NCBI RefSeq assembly: GCF_016920785.2
Contig: NW_024609857.1
Span: 9,691,618-9,755,617 of the forward strand
DNA: 64,000 nucleotides
Origin: Ixodes scapularis
Lineage: Eukaryota > Arthropoda > Arachnida > Ixodida > Ixodidae
Reading direction: 5' to 3'
This document shows, piece after piece, positions 1 to 10,050 of this stretch (position 1 is the first letter of the stretch; the number at the start of each line of letters is the position of its first letter). The notes below the pieces were generated by a model, which had not been told where the DNA came from, did not search any database, and saw only the letters and a program-made list of their open reading frames with translations. The position numbers were made by a program, and so were the translations under genes.

Positions 1-435
1 GGAATGAGACATAGATTCTGCCAGTGTTTGTTTGGTCTTTTCTTTAAAGCGCAGGTCTCAGGCTCCGGTTTCGGTCTTGAGCGGCGTCGCTGTTGGCGTA
101 ACCACGCGAAACGTCGCCGTCAGGACGTTTGCGAAACGTCGCCGTCGGGGCTTTCGCATGATGTGACGTTTCCCATAATGCGAAACGTAGCCGTTGGCGT
201 TGGCGTAACCTCGCGTTGCATTATGGGACGTTTCCCATAATGCAACGCGCGGTTACGCCGACGGGACGTTTCGCATAATGTGACGTTTCCCCTAATGCGA
301 CAGTGACGTTTCTCATAATGCAATGCGCGTTGCATTATGGGAAACGTCACTGTCGCATTATGGGAAACGTCACATTATGCGAAACGTCCCATAATGCAAC
401 GCGCGTTGAATTATGAGACGTTTCCCATAATGCAA
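1..435. repeat. Short-repeat array in both orientations
   Basis: About ten copies of a 12-17 base unit read as ACGTTTCCCATAATGC or its reverse complement, in alternating orientation, with CGCGTTGCA-type spacers. The densest part, about 285-365, is an imperfect palindrome centred near 328: the left arm runs from TAATGCGACAGTGACG and the right arm returns through CGTCACTGTCGCATTA. Open reading frames across it are by-products of the repeat. It starts at or before the window edge, so its full extent is unknown. I do not recognise the family. Confidence 0.75.
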
Positions 436-522
436 CGTGCGGGGAGGGAGGGGAAGAGGGAGGGAGGGAGGAAGGAGGAGAGGGAGGGAGGAGGAAGGAG
501 GAGGGAAAAGGAGAGGGGGAGA
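436..522. repeat. Purine-rich GGGAGG/GGAGGA tract
   Basis: Almost pure G and A on the plus strand, mostly GGGAGG and GGAGGA units. It is low-complexity DNA, and the apparent ORFs on both strands here are composition artefacts. Confidence 0.85.
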
Positions 523-563
523 GGTAATATCACTTGCCCGTTGTGCAGGCAAGTGATATTACC
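523..563. repeat. Perfect 16 bp hairpin
   Basis: GGTAATATCACTTGCC at 523-538 is followed by a 9-base loop and its exact reverse complement at 548-563. It lies at the boundary between the purine tract and ordinary sequence, so it may be an end of a small element. No function can be assigned. Confidence 0.8.
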
Positions 564-1838
564 ACTCATAAGTCACAGAGCGGCACGTATGAAAACGTGG
601 TGTACTCGTTATCCAAGTGGCCATCTACACGGGTACGGGTCTGTGCTGTACCCATCGGTCTCTGTGGCATGTCTGACGAAGTTTGTGAGCGTTGTGTTGC
701 CAAGGTCGACAACGGCTTGCTCGATCGTGGTAGCTCTATATCTCTCGCCTACAACACTTACCGAATATTTCGTGCAAGACAAAGAAGAACTTCATACCAG
801 TCATGCAGGAAAACATTCCATTGGCCCCAAGGGACGTGCACTCGCTGTTCTGCTGCGCCATCTCGGGGGAGCACGCTCAAGACTAATACTGAGAAAATCA
901 AAAACGCCGAGCAGCCTTCGACACAGCCGACAGCAAGTAGGATGACATCGAGAGTATCACGTGCTTCGTCAAAATGTTGACTTTAACGCTGTCTCGTTCT
1001 TCCGCTTTGATCCTGCTGTCCTGTTTCCTGGCACCGGCAGAACTTAGACAGAGTGGAGCTTCCAGATGTGAGAACTACATTTCCTTTCTCCGGACAAGCG
1101 GTGAGCGAGAATACCAGAATATATATATCTTTGTCAGATTGTTTAGCACGGTATATCGCAAAATCGAAATACATCAAAAGAGGAGCAGGAGGAGGGGGAA
1201 AGGAGGGCAGGAGGAGGAGCAGAGGACGAGGGGATGAGCACGGGGGGAGGAGGGGAGGAGGAGAGGGTACGGATGAGGAGGAGGGGCATACGCTCCCCTC
1301 GGTACCCTCGCCTCCTCCTTCTCAAGAACTGCGCTCTATTGCGCGTTACAGGGAGCTGTAAACGCATTTCATTTTTTTTTTCTTTGTAGATTATCTCTAA
1401 CCTAGGTTACGTTATCGTGAAATGTTTCCGCGATTCGCATTTCACCAACGCGTAAGCTAGTGTTGGTGTGCCAAACTGCCGTGGTTAGTCTAGGAGCAGA
1501 AAGGTTCGCGAACCTGCAGCCTCCGCGGCGGTGAAACATTAAAGGTTAATAAAATTGTACCGCAGTGACGCGATCGTTCAGCTGATGTTCAATAGCGGCG
1601 TGAACGTGACCCTCAAGGCAGGTCTCTGTTATCAAGAGGTGACCTTCGACAGACCTTAAAATGTTCAAACTGCGAATGAGGTAAGTGACCAGGTCGAAAA
1701 CTACTAGATAGTCTACGCTTAGAGTATCATCACTCCGTTCCTAGATTTTCTTGTGGGCGCCGCCATGTTAGTGCTTAGTGCCGAGCGGTCGGAGTTGGCG
1801 ATCGTCGCGACTTGAGAATCCGATTTTGTGAGCTTTAA
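564..1838. other. No recognisable gene
   Basis: Several overlapping ORFs of 60-200 codons occur, but none shows a domain I recognise. The frame 534-980 has a few Cys-x2-Cys pairs but no complete zinc finger. There is a pyrimidine tract ending in TTTGTAG at about 1371-1389 that resembles a 3' splice site, followed by only 21 open codons. I see no supported gene. Confidence 0.5.
1183..1290. repeat. GGAGGA-type purine tract
   Basis: A second low-complexity purine run (AGGAGGAGGGGGAAAGG and similar), like the one at 436-522. The Arg/Gly/Glu-rich frames across it are not credible proteins. Confidence 0.8.
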
Positions 1839-2518
1839 AGGGGCACTGACACATCAAAATCATATTTTTTTTTATTATCCGAAACGATTGAAAACGATGG
1901 CGGGACATTACCCTCAAAATTTGAAATTTTGGAATTCAGTATTTGTGAAGTAAAAAAAACAATTTCCAAATGCCGAATTCGAAGTTCCCGCGCGATCGGC
2001 GCCGGTGCCTTGACGTCAAAAATTGCGGAGACCTGAGAGTCGACTTTCTTTCACCACTCCCTGCTGTTGCCATGGCGACCCAAAGCGAGGAGGAAAGGAA
2101 CGATTGCCGGCGTTGCGGCGGACCGGTTTTGAGCGGTGTCGCCTGTTTTCCGTTGGAGGATACAAATCCAGGAGACGGCACCACAACGAACTCCCGATTT
2201 TTGGTATTTCAAAATGAAGGGCCGTAGGGGCCGTAGTGCGTTCGCAATTGCGTTAAAAAACATGTTTTAGGATTGCCGTAATTAAATATTATAGAGATGT
2301 CGCCTACAAAGCTTATAAATTTCATGATTCTTGACGTCACCGATCAAAAGAAGCGAGGAGGCGAGAGGCGGGAAAATCAAACGCCAAAAATAAAAAGGCG
2401 CGCGCGCGCGCAGGAAAATTTTTTTTCGCGATACGGTTTTTTTTGCGTGTCTATGACTGCAACTTGCATCGTTTTAGACAATAAAAATAGATACGACCTT
2501 TGGGGTGTCAGTGCCCCT
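1839..2518. mobile_element. TTAA-flanked inverted-repeat element, group A copy 1
   Basis: The left end AGGGGCACTGACACATC and the right end GTGTCAGTGCCCCT are inverted repeats, and each is bordered by TTAA (1835-1838 and 2519-2522). The 680 bp interior has no transposase-like frame, so this is non-autonomous. TTAA duplication is the hallmark of piggyBac-type elements; because TTAA is itself palindromic, a TA duplication with longer ends cannot be excluded. Two other elements in the window (21197-21611 and 37116-37560) have the same AGGG...CCCT ends and TTAA borders but different interiors. Confidence 0.75.
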
Positions 2519-2521
2519 TTA

Positions 2522-2741
2522 AGGCCTGTTCGCCCATGCAGCGGAGCGCTACAAGCATAGCGCTAACCTCGCGCTAAGCGCGTGCTGACGGGAGCGTTCA
2601 CCAGCTTTGTATCGCACCGTCAAAACAGTTGCTCATGGCACACGATAAGTAGCTGACGACACGTGAGCAGCGCTACTTCAGTGCTTCGCTGCGTGTGAGA
2701 ACTAGGGTGCCTTCATGTGCGACCCTAGTGAGAACCGGCCT
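2522..2741. mobile_element. TTA-flanked PIF/Harbinger-like MITE, group B copy 1
   Basis: The ends are AGGCCTGTTCGCCCATGCAG and, reverse-complemented, AGGCCGGTTCTCACTAG, with TTA on both sides (2519-2521 and 2742-2744). The interior from GCGTGCTGACGGGAGCG to CAGCTGACGACACG is shared with the copy at 37564-37722, so both belong to one subfamily. A three-base TTA/TAA duplication is typical of PIF/Harbinger elements. The left TTA is the TTAA border of the group A element at 1839-2518, so the two elements abut. A small CTAGGGT...ACCCTAG hairpin lies near the right end. Confidence 0.75.
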
Positions 2742-3464
2742 TTACATTCGGTGTGGGCAAGCTCGTGCGATATCGTTCTGCTCCGTCGCGGTCTATTTGT
2801 AAATATTAACAGTTTCCTGCGATTTCGGATAAAGCTTCGGGTCACTAGCAACAATGATTTTTAAGCACCAAGACGGCTGAAGGGTCGGTACCCTACAGCA
2901 AAGCGTATTTTGTGGCTCTGTAGTCTAAACCAAAAAGCATATCCGTGCTGTGAAAAAAAAAAAAAAAAAAGATTGTGACAAAGTACACAGTATTTTATGG
3001 TGAATAATTTATGCGGCACTCATTTATTAATTTAAGGGGTATCATATAAAAAGAAGAACGGATTTCATCGATGCAGACAACAAGACAGTCGCGGCGGCAC
3101 TGACGCTGGGGGTTCCGATGCGATTGAAGAAAGCACCAGAGCAAAAAGGCAGAGCTAGGAACTCACCATCCCTTGGTAGTGCAGCTATTACCCATTGAAG
3201 ATAGGTATATTTTGTTGTTGCTTCTGTAGTAAAAGAGTTGGCTTTATACTTTTTCATATGAACGTATTCAAACGAACGCGAGTTTTGATGAAAGGTTATC
3301 TTGCTGGCCAGTGCCCGTCTTCGGAAACTTGGCCAAAAGAAACCTATTTAGAATTAATGATTAAGAGAATTGCGACTAATTTCATTTAGTTACTTTAAAA
3401 AAAAAAGCGCTGATATGTCCGTAGTAACAACCAGAAAAAAAAATTAGTTTAATTTTTCTTACAG

Positions 3465-3527
3465 GACCAATTCTATAACTACATCACGCTCGACATGGGC
3501 TCCAAAAGTACGATTGAGTGGTTCTAA
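3465..3527 (+). CDS. Candidate terminal coding exon (unidentified gene)
   Basis: A pyrimidine-rich run ending in TTTTTCTTACAG (3453-3464) is followed by 20 codons and a TAA stop at 3525-3527, read as DQFYNYITLDMGSKSTIEWF. The acceptor is good and the amino-acid mix looks protein-like. About 580 bases downstream there is an AATAAA (4106-4111), which would suit a 3' untranslated region. Against this, a 20-codon open frame is common by chance and I cannot identify upstream exons or a family. Treat it as a hint of a plus-strand host gene whose earlier exons lie to the left or in other introns. Confidence 0.25.
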   Translation, partial: DQFYNYITLDMGSKSTIEWF

Positions 3528-4105
3528 GTTCCAATTAGTTCTGAGGAAATATGAATATGTCAGTGCCTATGATGCTAAGCTCGCGTGTCGTGTGTTTAAG
3601 AACTACAAAAAATGTAACACATGGTCTTTTTTTTCTTTTTTTGCCTGCGGCAACGTTTTAAAGTTTGACTGCGAACAATTGCTTACTTTGTTGCTTGGAA
3701 CAAAGACAAAAGCTGTGACTGGGGAAAGCTAAGCACGGTATCGACTGATAGAGCAACATACAAAGAACAAGGGCTCAGCATATATCTCACAGCTCGCTTA
3801 AATCTCACCTCTAAGTACACAAAAACAAAAACCGTTTGTGTTGCTTTTTTTAGAGTAGCTCGGAGCAGGCGACGCGCTTCTGTGTATAGTCCACTCTTAC
3901 AAAGTCATTCAAGATTTTGTTATAGACGGGTTTGTCGCCTTTCCTCTTTGAAACAATGAAGCCCTTGTCCCAAGCCCAGTGAGAGCCCTTTCTTCTGTCA
4001 GCACGCCGCTGTTTTCTCGATTTTTTCCCTCGCCTTGGCACCTCGAACCCTCCTTGGGAAAAGGGCGGTGTTCGTATTTCACTATCGAAAGCGAAAACGA
4101 CGATA

Positions 4106-4111
4106 AATAAA
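4106..4111 (+). promoter_or_regulatory. Possible polyadenylation signal
   Basis: A canonical AATAAA about 580 bases after the stop of the candidate exon at 3465-3527. The hexamer is frequent in A-rich DNA, so on its own it is weak evidence. Confidence 0.2.
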
Positions 4112-4849
4112 GCAAACGATTCCTACGACATCCAGCTACACAAAAAGAAAAAAAAGAAAAAAAGGAAGGCACCTGGGCTGTGTCTTTTTGTTTTTTTTAT
4201 TTTGGGGTTCCGGGGGAGCTTTTTCTTGGATGTGCTCCACCGGCGCGTAGCCCAATTATGGGCGGGCCATCCATAAAGGCCCGGGCATTGTTGGGGTGTC
4301 ATTGTGGACGCGCATGCCGAAGCGCTGCTCGCTGCCGCCCTGCCCGGAGTGACAGCCACAGGTGGGCCGATTCACACCCGATGCCAATAAGGTGTGCTTC
4401 TTCGATTAGACCTGCAAAGAAAAAAAGAAAAAACCTCGGAAAAAAATTTCTTTTGCCATCGCGAAATTAGTTTGCAACAAATATTATATATTCTTTTTTT
4501 TTTTTCGAATGGCGGAGTTTTTTTGTTTTTTTTCTTTAATTTTATGTGATCTTGGATGAAGCGACTGGGCAGTGTTCGGATGTGTGAGAGTGGGAGTTTG
4601 ATCGAATCTTCGATTCTCGCTGTTCTGCGTGAATCTGCGAGAGCCATTTGCCTAATCTTGAGTTTTCTGTTTTGTTGCGTGATATTTTATTTTTGTTTCA
4701 TTTACTTTTCTATGAATAGAAAACTGAACCATTCAAGTGTTGGGAGAGGGTCGATCAAGAACGTCTGCTAAAGAGAACATCTAAAATACAATTTCTGCTT
4801 TCGTAACAAAAAAAAAAAAAAACATGTTTCACTAAAAAAAAAAATGTAG

Positions 4850-5108
4850 TTGTTAGTTGTTTATACAGCTTAAAGTTAGTCTTTCAGCTGTGGATCAGCA
4901 ATTCAGCCAGTGCAGTACAATCGCTAGCCTGTGGGCCTTTAACTTGCATCAAGCAGTAGTGGTACACGACCGCACGCCGGTACGATGCTCATCCAGATCG
5001 AAACGGGCCGGGGTGGGGATTTAACCCAGGATCCTAAGTTCTGCAGCGCGAGCTTTCGCTCCACGTGCTCCGAGCTGGTGCGCGGTAGCCCACTCGAACA
5101 CCGATCCT
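4850..5108 (-). mobile_element. tRNA-derived SINE, copy 1
   Basis: The minus strand starts GGATCGGTGTTCGAGTGGGC (an A-box-like start), continues with a degenerate B box (GGTTAAATCC in place of GGTTCAATCC), a conserved body (CCGTTTCGATCTGGATGAGC), and a 3' part containing AGACTAACTTTAAGCTG. The same unit recurs at 36405-36572, 55101-55298 and 58963-59244. The head resembles a Ser-type tRNA. It may correspond to Ruka, the tRNA-derived SINE described from ixodid ticks, but I cannot check this. It lies immediately downstream of the LINE at 5109-9790, in the same orientation. Confidence 0.8.
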
Positions 5109-5205
5109 TTTATTGCCGACACTGACATAGTGCAACCAAAAAGTACAGTAATGCGATAATGGCGTAAATCGCTTACCGACTGACGTTGCATGGTTAAAAA
5201 AAAAA

Positions 5206-8200
5206 TTATTTTAACAGTTTTTTCATTGTAGGTAACCACTCCGGGACATTTGATCGAACCTTCCAAACTTCGACAATATAACGGACAGACTCGGAAAAGT
5301 ATTCCCCCACAGGCCTCACGTCAACATCTGCATGGCGAACCGCCATGCGACATCGCCATATGCTATGAAGGTCGAGCAACATGACAAGATCGAAAGGCAC
5401 ACAATTCTCGTTTTCAACTGCTAGGAACCGGATGCTATGGGAATCCAGAGGAAACTCGTTTTTTAGAGTACGCTGCAACACATCCCAGAAAAATATAGCG
5501 TCCCAACAGTTCAAGAAGACATGCTCAACTGACTCAGGTTTCTTACACAAAAAACAGTGATCACCCCACGCGACAAACACCCCTCTCCACCACCCACGTT
5601 TTAACAAGCAGAGTACCGATGTGCAACTTAAAAAAAAAAATGTTTTGACGCACGCTGAAACGGACATTCTTTTAACACGTTTCAGTACATCCTGCCCCGA
5701 ACCTGTAGAATACAGAGCTCTATACAGTGGAACCGGCAGAGTAACGTCAATAAGATCCTGGTACAACTTTTTCCTAGTGACTTCACTCAGATATTCCAAC
5801 GAAAAGCGTGCTCTTAAGAATTTGTACGCTCCCACCACTTCACACATATAACCGAAGATACACCCACCATTTCCATACTCTGACGATACTATGTACTCAG
5901 GCAGAACATTACACAATCGCGCTTGACGAACTGTGCTCAAAAACGGGTCCTTGACTTTACGTAAGAAAAGGAAACCATTTACCAGCTGCTTCAAAAACAA
6001 ATGAGATAGCGCCAGGCCTCCATCACTCACTCTGCGAAAAAGACTAGTCCGGCTCGTGCGCTCATTGGAAGAGCCCCAAATGAGGACCGCAAACACCCGA
6101 TGCAGTTTCTGGATGTTTACCCTGGAACAGTGTAAAACCTGAAGCACATACCACAATTTACTTATTAGGAACACATTGCAAACAGTGGCTCGAGTAAATA
6201 CCGACAGATCATTTCCTCTCCACTTCTCAGCTTTTCCCTGCAGTTCGACAACCTGGGCCCGCCAGAAAGGGTCGCTGTCCCGATAGCTTTCCAGGGGGAT
6301 CGTACTTTACCGGAGACCAGACCCATTTGACGTTTTCAAACAAGCTGGGCTTTACGTCCCACTCCCCATGCCAAACACCTATGCACTTTTCCCAGTTTAC
6401 GGCACTACCACCTTCTATTGCAAAAACGTTTTACTAATGCCGTCGCCTCTCGTATACGCTTTCTCTGTTTGCACAAAACAAAGCGATATCGTCTGCGTAG
6501 GCCAGTACTCGCACTTCAGAAGCATGTAGTATAAAGCCACTAATTACGCTGCTTTTTATCTACGCTCAAGCAGAAAGGTTTTATGTATATGCAAAACAAA
6601 AGCGGGGACAGAGGTCAACCCCGTCGCTCGGACCGGAGGATGCCAATACGTTTACCAACTGACTTTTTCACAATTAGGCTTGTCGTGCATTCATCGTACG
6701 TCATACGAACACCTTCTATGATTACGGAGCCTACGTTTACATGTTCCATTATCGCCATCAAAACCTCATGTGATACGCGATCGAATGCTTTTTCTGAGTC
6801 AAGCTGGAGCATTGCAATTTTATCATTCGCTGCGTCACGGCATTCAAGTAAACTTCGAGCGGTGTGAATATTTGTTGTGATCGATCTTCCTTTTATTTCA
6901 CACGTTTGGTGTGAACCAACTACTTCTCTTATTACCCCTTAAAGCCGTCGTGCCAAAATCTTCATTAGTACTTTGTAATCTACGTTTGTTAAGCTGATTG
7001 GCCTATAGGATGTAACCGAACGCAATTTGACAATATCTTCGGTCTTGGGTATTAACACGGAGTGAGATCTCACGAAGGAGGGTGGTAGTTGTTTTTTTTT
7101 TCCTTATAGGTCTCATTAAAGACATTGTGTAGAACTGGCGCAACTTCATCTCTAAAGGTCTTATAGAAAGCTGCACTAATGCCATCGGGTCCCGGTGTTT
7201 TTCCAGGGCTAAATTCGTCTATCGCTTTCACTATTTCTGTCACGGTGATCGGCTTCTCAAGAAAATCCTTACTTTCCTCGCTTAGCTTCGGAAAAAGCAC
7301 TAAGAACTCATCCATAAATTCTGTCACCTTCACTGGGCTGTGCGCGAACAATTTCGAAAAAAAACAACGTTTTTTTATATCTGTTTGTTCCTTCATAATC
7401 GTCCCATCCTTTTCGATTTCGCTGATTGTGTTCTTTAGTGTATAACTTTTTTCCATGCCCAACGCCTTTTTTGTCGGAAATTCCTTTACAGCGAACTTTT
7501 CTGCTCGTGCTCTGATAAAAGCTCCGTGATAACGCTTTTGATCAAGGACTTCAATTTTTTCCTTTAAATCACGTATGTCGTTTTTACTTGCTTTCTTCTC
7601 TAATGAGCGTTTGAACGTTCGTACGCATGATGCCTCCTCATGTCTCTGAAGTGCCTTTATAGCACAGGCTTTATCTATGGCTATCATTTTAAACGCTTGT
7701 TTAAAACACTCCCATTCAGCTCTATAGTTGCTTGAAACTCCTTTTAGCTTGTTCAAGAGGCCTCGAACCAATCTTATAAACCCTTCATCGTGTAAGAGTC
7801 GACAGTTCAACTTCCATAGTTCCAAGGAAAACTTTGGTCGCTTCCTGCGTACTTCACAACACAAACAAAAACAAATTAACTAAGCAGTGGTCACTGAACG
7901 ACACCGGAACTACTTGATATTCATTGCAAAATGGCACTTGTTCTAATGAAATGTACACTCTGTCCAACCGAGCGTGGCTGACTCCTTGGAAATGGGTGTA
8001 CTGAATAGTTCCCACGTGACCGATGCATTCCGCAATGCCATAAAAACCTGCCTCGCTGACAATGTCCGTCAATACCAAAGTGCCAGCATCTCTGTACGGG
8101 GTCACTCCGGTCTTATCTTTTGCTGAACAGACACAATTGAAATCGCCAAGCAAAATAACATTACGTTTGCACACACAGTAAGCATGGACAAATTCAAAGA

Positions 8201-8592
8201 AGCACCTGCGGCCCACTGCAGAATTCGGCGCATACAGAGAAATAACACGCCAATGTGCCAAATAGTATAAACATCACAAAAGACAAGCCTACCCGTTAGA
8301 CCGTTAGACATGTGACAACAGACTGTACAGTTATACCAATCGAATCCTTTAAGAGCAAACAGCAACCCCCGGAAGTTCCTACTGCGTGAATTACACAAAT
8401 GTTGTAGAGCGATGTAAAGGGTCGTAACATGCTCTCAGTACACTCATCGCTTGCCACCTCTGTATCTTGTGTTGCAACTATGTCTAGCTCTTGGTCAATA
8501 AACAGGCAATTAAGCTGATACTGCTTACGCCTATCCGTTAGACCTCAAACATTCAACGTACCTCCACGCAATGGCTTTTCAAAGACTGGTGT
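5206..8592 (-). pseudogene. LINE ORF2: endonuclease, reverse transcriptase, zinc-binding tail
   Basis: The endonuclease runs from TLNV (near 8570) through LGDFNCV, SHARLDRVY and SFSDH near 7890; these are the metal- and DNA-contacting motifs of AP-type LINE nucleases. RT blocks follow: GPDGISAAFYK (near 7190), YRPISLTNVDYK (near 6990), LQLDSEKAFDRVSHEVL (near 6800), and the catalytic AYADDIALF (near 6490). The last 322 codons (6174-5206) end in a Cys/His cluster, CFLCKKPESVEHVFLNC, the zf-RVT type. Frame changes occur near 8260, 7860, 7070, 6600 and 6320. In the endonuclease start a TGA stands where the family has Arg (CGA), a typical CpG decay. The catalytic Asp pair is intact. Confidence 0.85.
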
Positions 8593-8643
8593 GGTCGTTT
8601 GCGTGTACGCACAAAGAGCATGTCATGCCTCAAAGCCAAACTA

Positions 8644-9761
8644 TTACTGAAGTGGCGGGCTGCCTTGAGGCAAGGTCGATGACAGCATTGGAGATCCCCC
8701 GCGGCTTTTCTTGTTCTTGACATCATTCCCCTTTTTTTCCAAGCGCTGCCGAGGCTGCTCACCTGGTCCAGACACAGCCACAGCTGCCTCTTCGTGTCGT
8801 CGCTCAATCATCGCCAGGTTGAAGTCCATGTCGTTGCCGTGTTTCTCGCCCTCGGAGGTTTTAGTTGTAGCAGATCCAGCCACAGTCCTGTCTTCGCTAC
8901 TTCGCGTCGTTGAAGTCTGCTCAGTCTCCGACTTTCCTTGCCGTTCTTCATCCTTGGCAGTCGGTGCCACAGTAGGTGTTTGAGTGTTGCTACCGTGTGC
9001 ACCGTCACTGTTCGCACTCGCGGCTACGCTTGCAGCTTCCTCAGTCTCGACCTCGTCCTTCAGTTCCTCGTTGACGCCGCCGCTATCGTTGTGCACTGCC
9101 ACAGCCCGGGTGTACGTGCTAGAGCAGTGTGTGCTTTCGTGCCCGAAACCATGACACTCGGAGCACCAATGTGCCCTACACTCGCGCCGTATGTGCCCAA
9201 TGCGTCGGCAACGCAGGCAAACGGGCGCGCGCCCGGGAACCACTACCAGGACCGTCGTCCCGTAGAAGCGGAGCTTGTGCGACAGGCTCTCCAGTGTTAG
9301 GTCGTGGCGGAGAGTTAGGACGACTGACAGCGTTGTAGACTCGACGTCCACGAGTCCGTCCACCTTCCAGATCTTACGAACGACGGTCTTTACCTCGCCG
9401 TACGGTTCAAAAGCGCGGCGGACAGTGTCGACGGGCACATCAAAGGTCACCCCAGCTTCACCCTGACCTCTCTCCCGTATGGGTCGATCACCAGGCAGCG
9501 ACGCCACTTCACCTGGATTTCACCGGCTTGCAGCAGCTTCTCCTTGGCCTCTGCTGTTTTCATATTGAGGAACCACACGTGGGTCATCTGATAGGCTCCG
9601 ACACCTGCAAACTCCGACAACGCTCCAGCCTGTTGAAACGGTCGTACGAAATCGTCGGCCCGGTATGGGTGTCCGCCGGTGTCGTAGTGCAACACCACGC
9701 TGTTCTTCAGCATTTCTCCTGTTGGCAGATGTGGCAGGATAATCCGGTAATCTTCAGTCAT
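8644..9761 (-). pseudogene. LINE ORF1: RNA-binding protein with CCHC knuckles
   Basis: The frame begins most plausibly at the Met at 9761; an upstream Met at 9902 lies in a separate small element. One frameshift near 9455-9507 divides the N-terminal half (containing VLHYDTGGHPYRADDF) from the C-terminal half. The middle resembles an RRM-like fold (VPVDTVRRAFEPYGEV), followed by two perfect C-x2-C-x4-H-x4-C knuckles, CLRCRRIGHIRREC and CSECHGFGHESTHC, near 9200-9140. The tail is Ser/Thr/Glu-rich and basic. Such ORF1 proteins package LINE RNA for target-primed reverse transcription. ORF2 begins about 50 bases after the stop. Confidence 0.8.
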
Positions 9762-9835
9762 AATTCCCTTAGCACCTGCCGAAGCCTCAACAGCTCCCCG
9801 GCCGCGTAGCGACGCGTGGAACTGTTGAGTCCTCG

Positions 9836-10050
9836 TCCTCGTAGCGACGGCTGCATACGCAGCCGACGCTACGAGGTAATGGGACAAATCAAGCAGCGTC
9901 AAAAGCGCGAGTCATAGGACCTTTCCATTTATGATTGGTTCAGCAATGAACCAGTCACGACGAGCACCATGATGGTAAGGTTTGGCGCTGTCTGATTGGT
10001 CCGATCGTCTCGTATCGTGGGCAGCGTCTGGACTTAACCTGAAATGAAGT
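9836..10050 (-). mobile_element. Dispersed small inverted-repeat element, copy 1
   Basis: This stretch matches 48060-48290 in the opposite orientation: both share GTTTATGATTGGTTCAGC, GGCGAGCACCATGATGG-type sequence, and GTCAAAAGC at the inner edge of their arms. Its left end is a near-perfect hairpin, CCTCGTAGCG...CGCTACGAGG, at 9835-9875. The arms on both sides of each copy are imperfect inverted repeats of 40-80 bases. No ORF. Exact ends and target duplication are not resolved. Confidence 0.55.

Larger units (their letters stand above)
2742..4849. other. No certain gene; one exon candidate
   Basis: The interval has long A and T runs (2954-2971, 4804-4818). A basic 63-codon minus-strand frame at 3850-4041 and an Ala/Ser-rich one at 4123-4359 match nothing I know. 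Only the small exon-like piece at 3465-3527 deserves a separate entry. Confidence 0.5.
5109..9790 (-). mobile_element. L1/Tx1-like LINE, near full length
   Basis: Read on the minus strand this 4.7 kb unit contains, in order, an ORF1 with two CCHC knuckles (8644-9761), then an ORF2 with AP endonuclease, reverse transcriptase and a C-terminal zinc-binding region (8592-5206). An AATAAA lies just after ORF2 at 5113-5118. The domain order and the C-terminal half of ORF2 fit the L1/Tx1 group. Several frameshifts and a few stops make this copy inactive, but the protein is well preserved between them, which suggests a fairly recent insertion. A SINE follows its 3' end directly and a small inverted-repeat element (9836-10050) lies at its 5' end. 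Confidence 0.85.

Noticed and set aside
337..945. 202-codon plus-strand frame
   Set aside because: Its first third translates the repeat array and purine tract, and the rest has no domain; overlapping frames are equally open.
3850..4041. Basic 63-codon minus-strand frame starting MPRRGKKSRKQRR
   Set aside because: It looks like a small basic protein, but no family is recognised and the overlapping frame is also open; Lys/Arg richness follows local composition.
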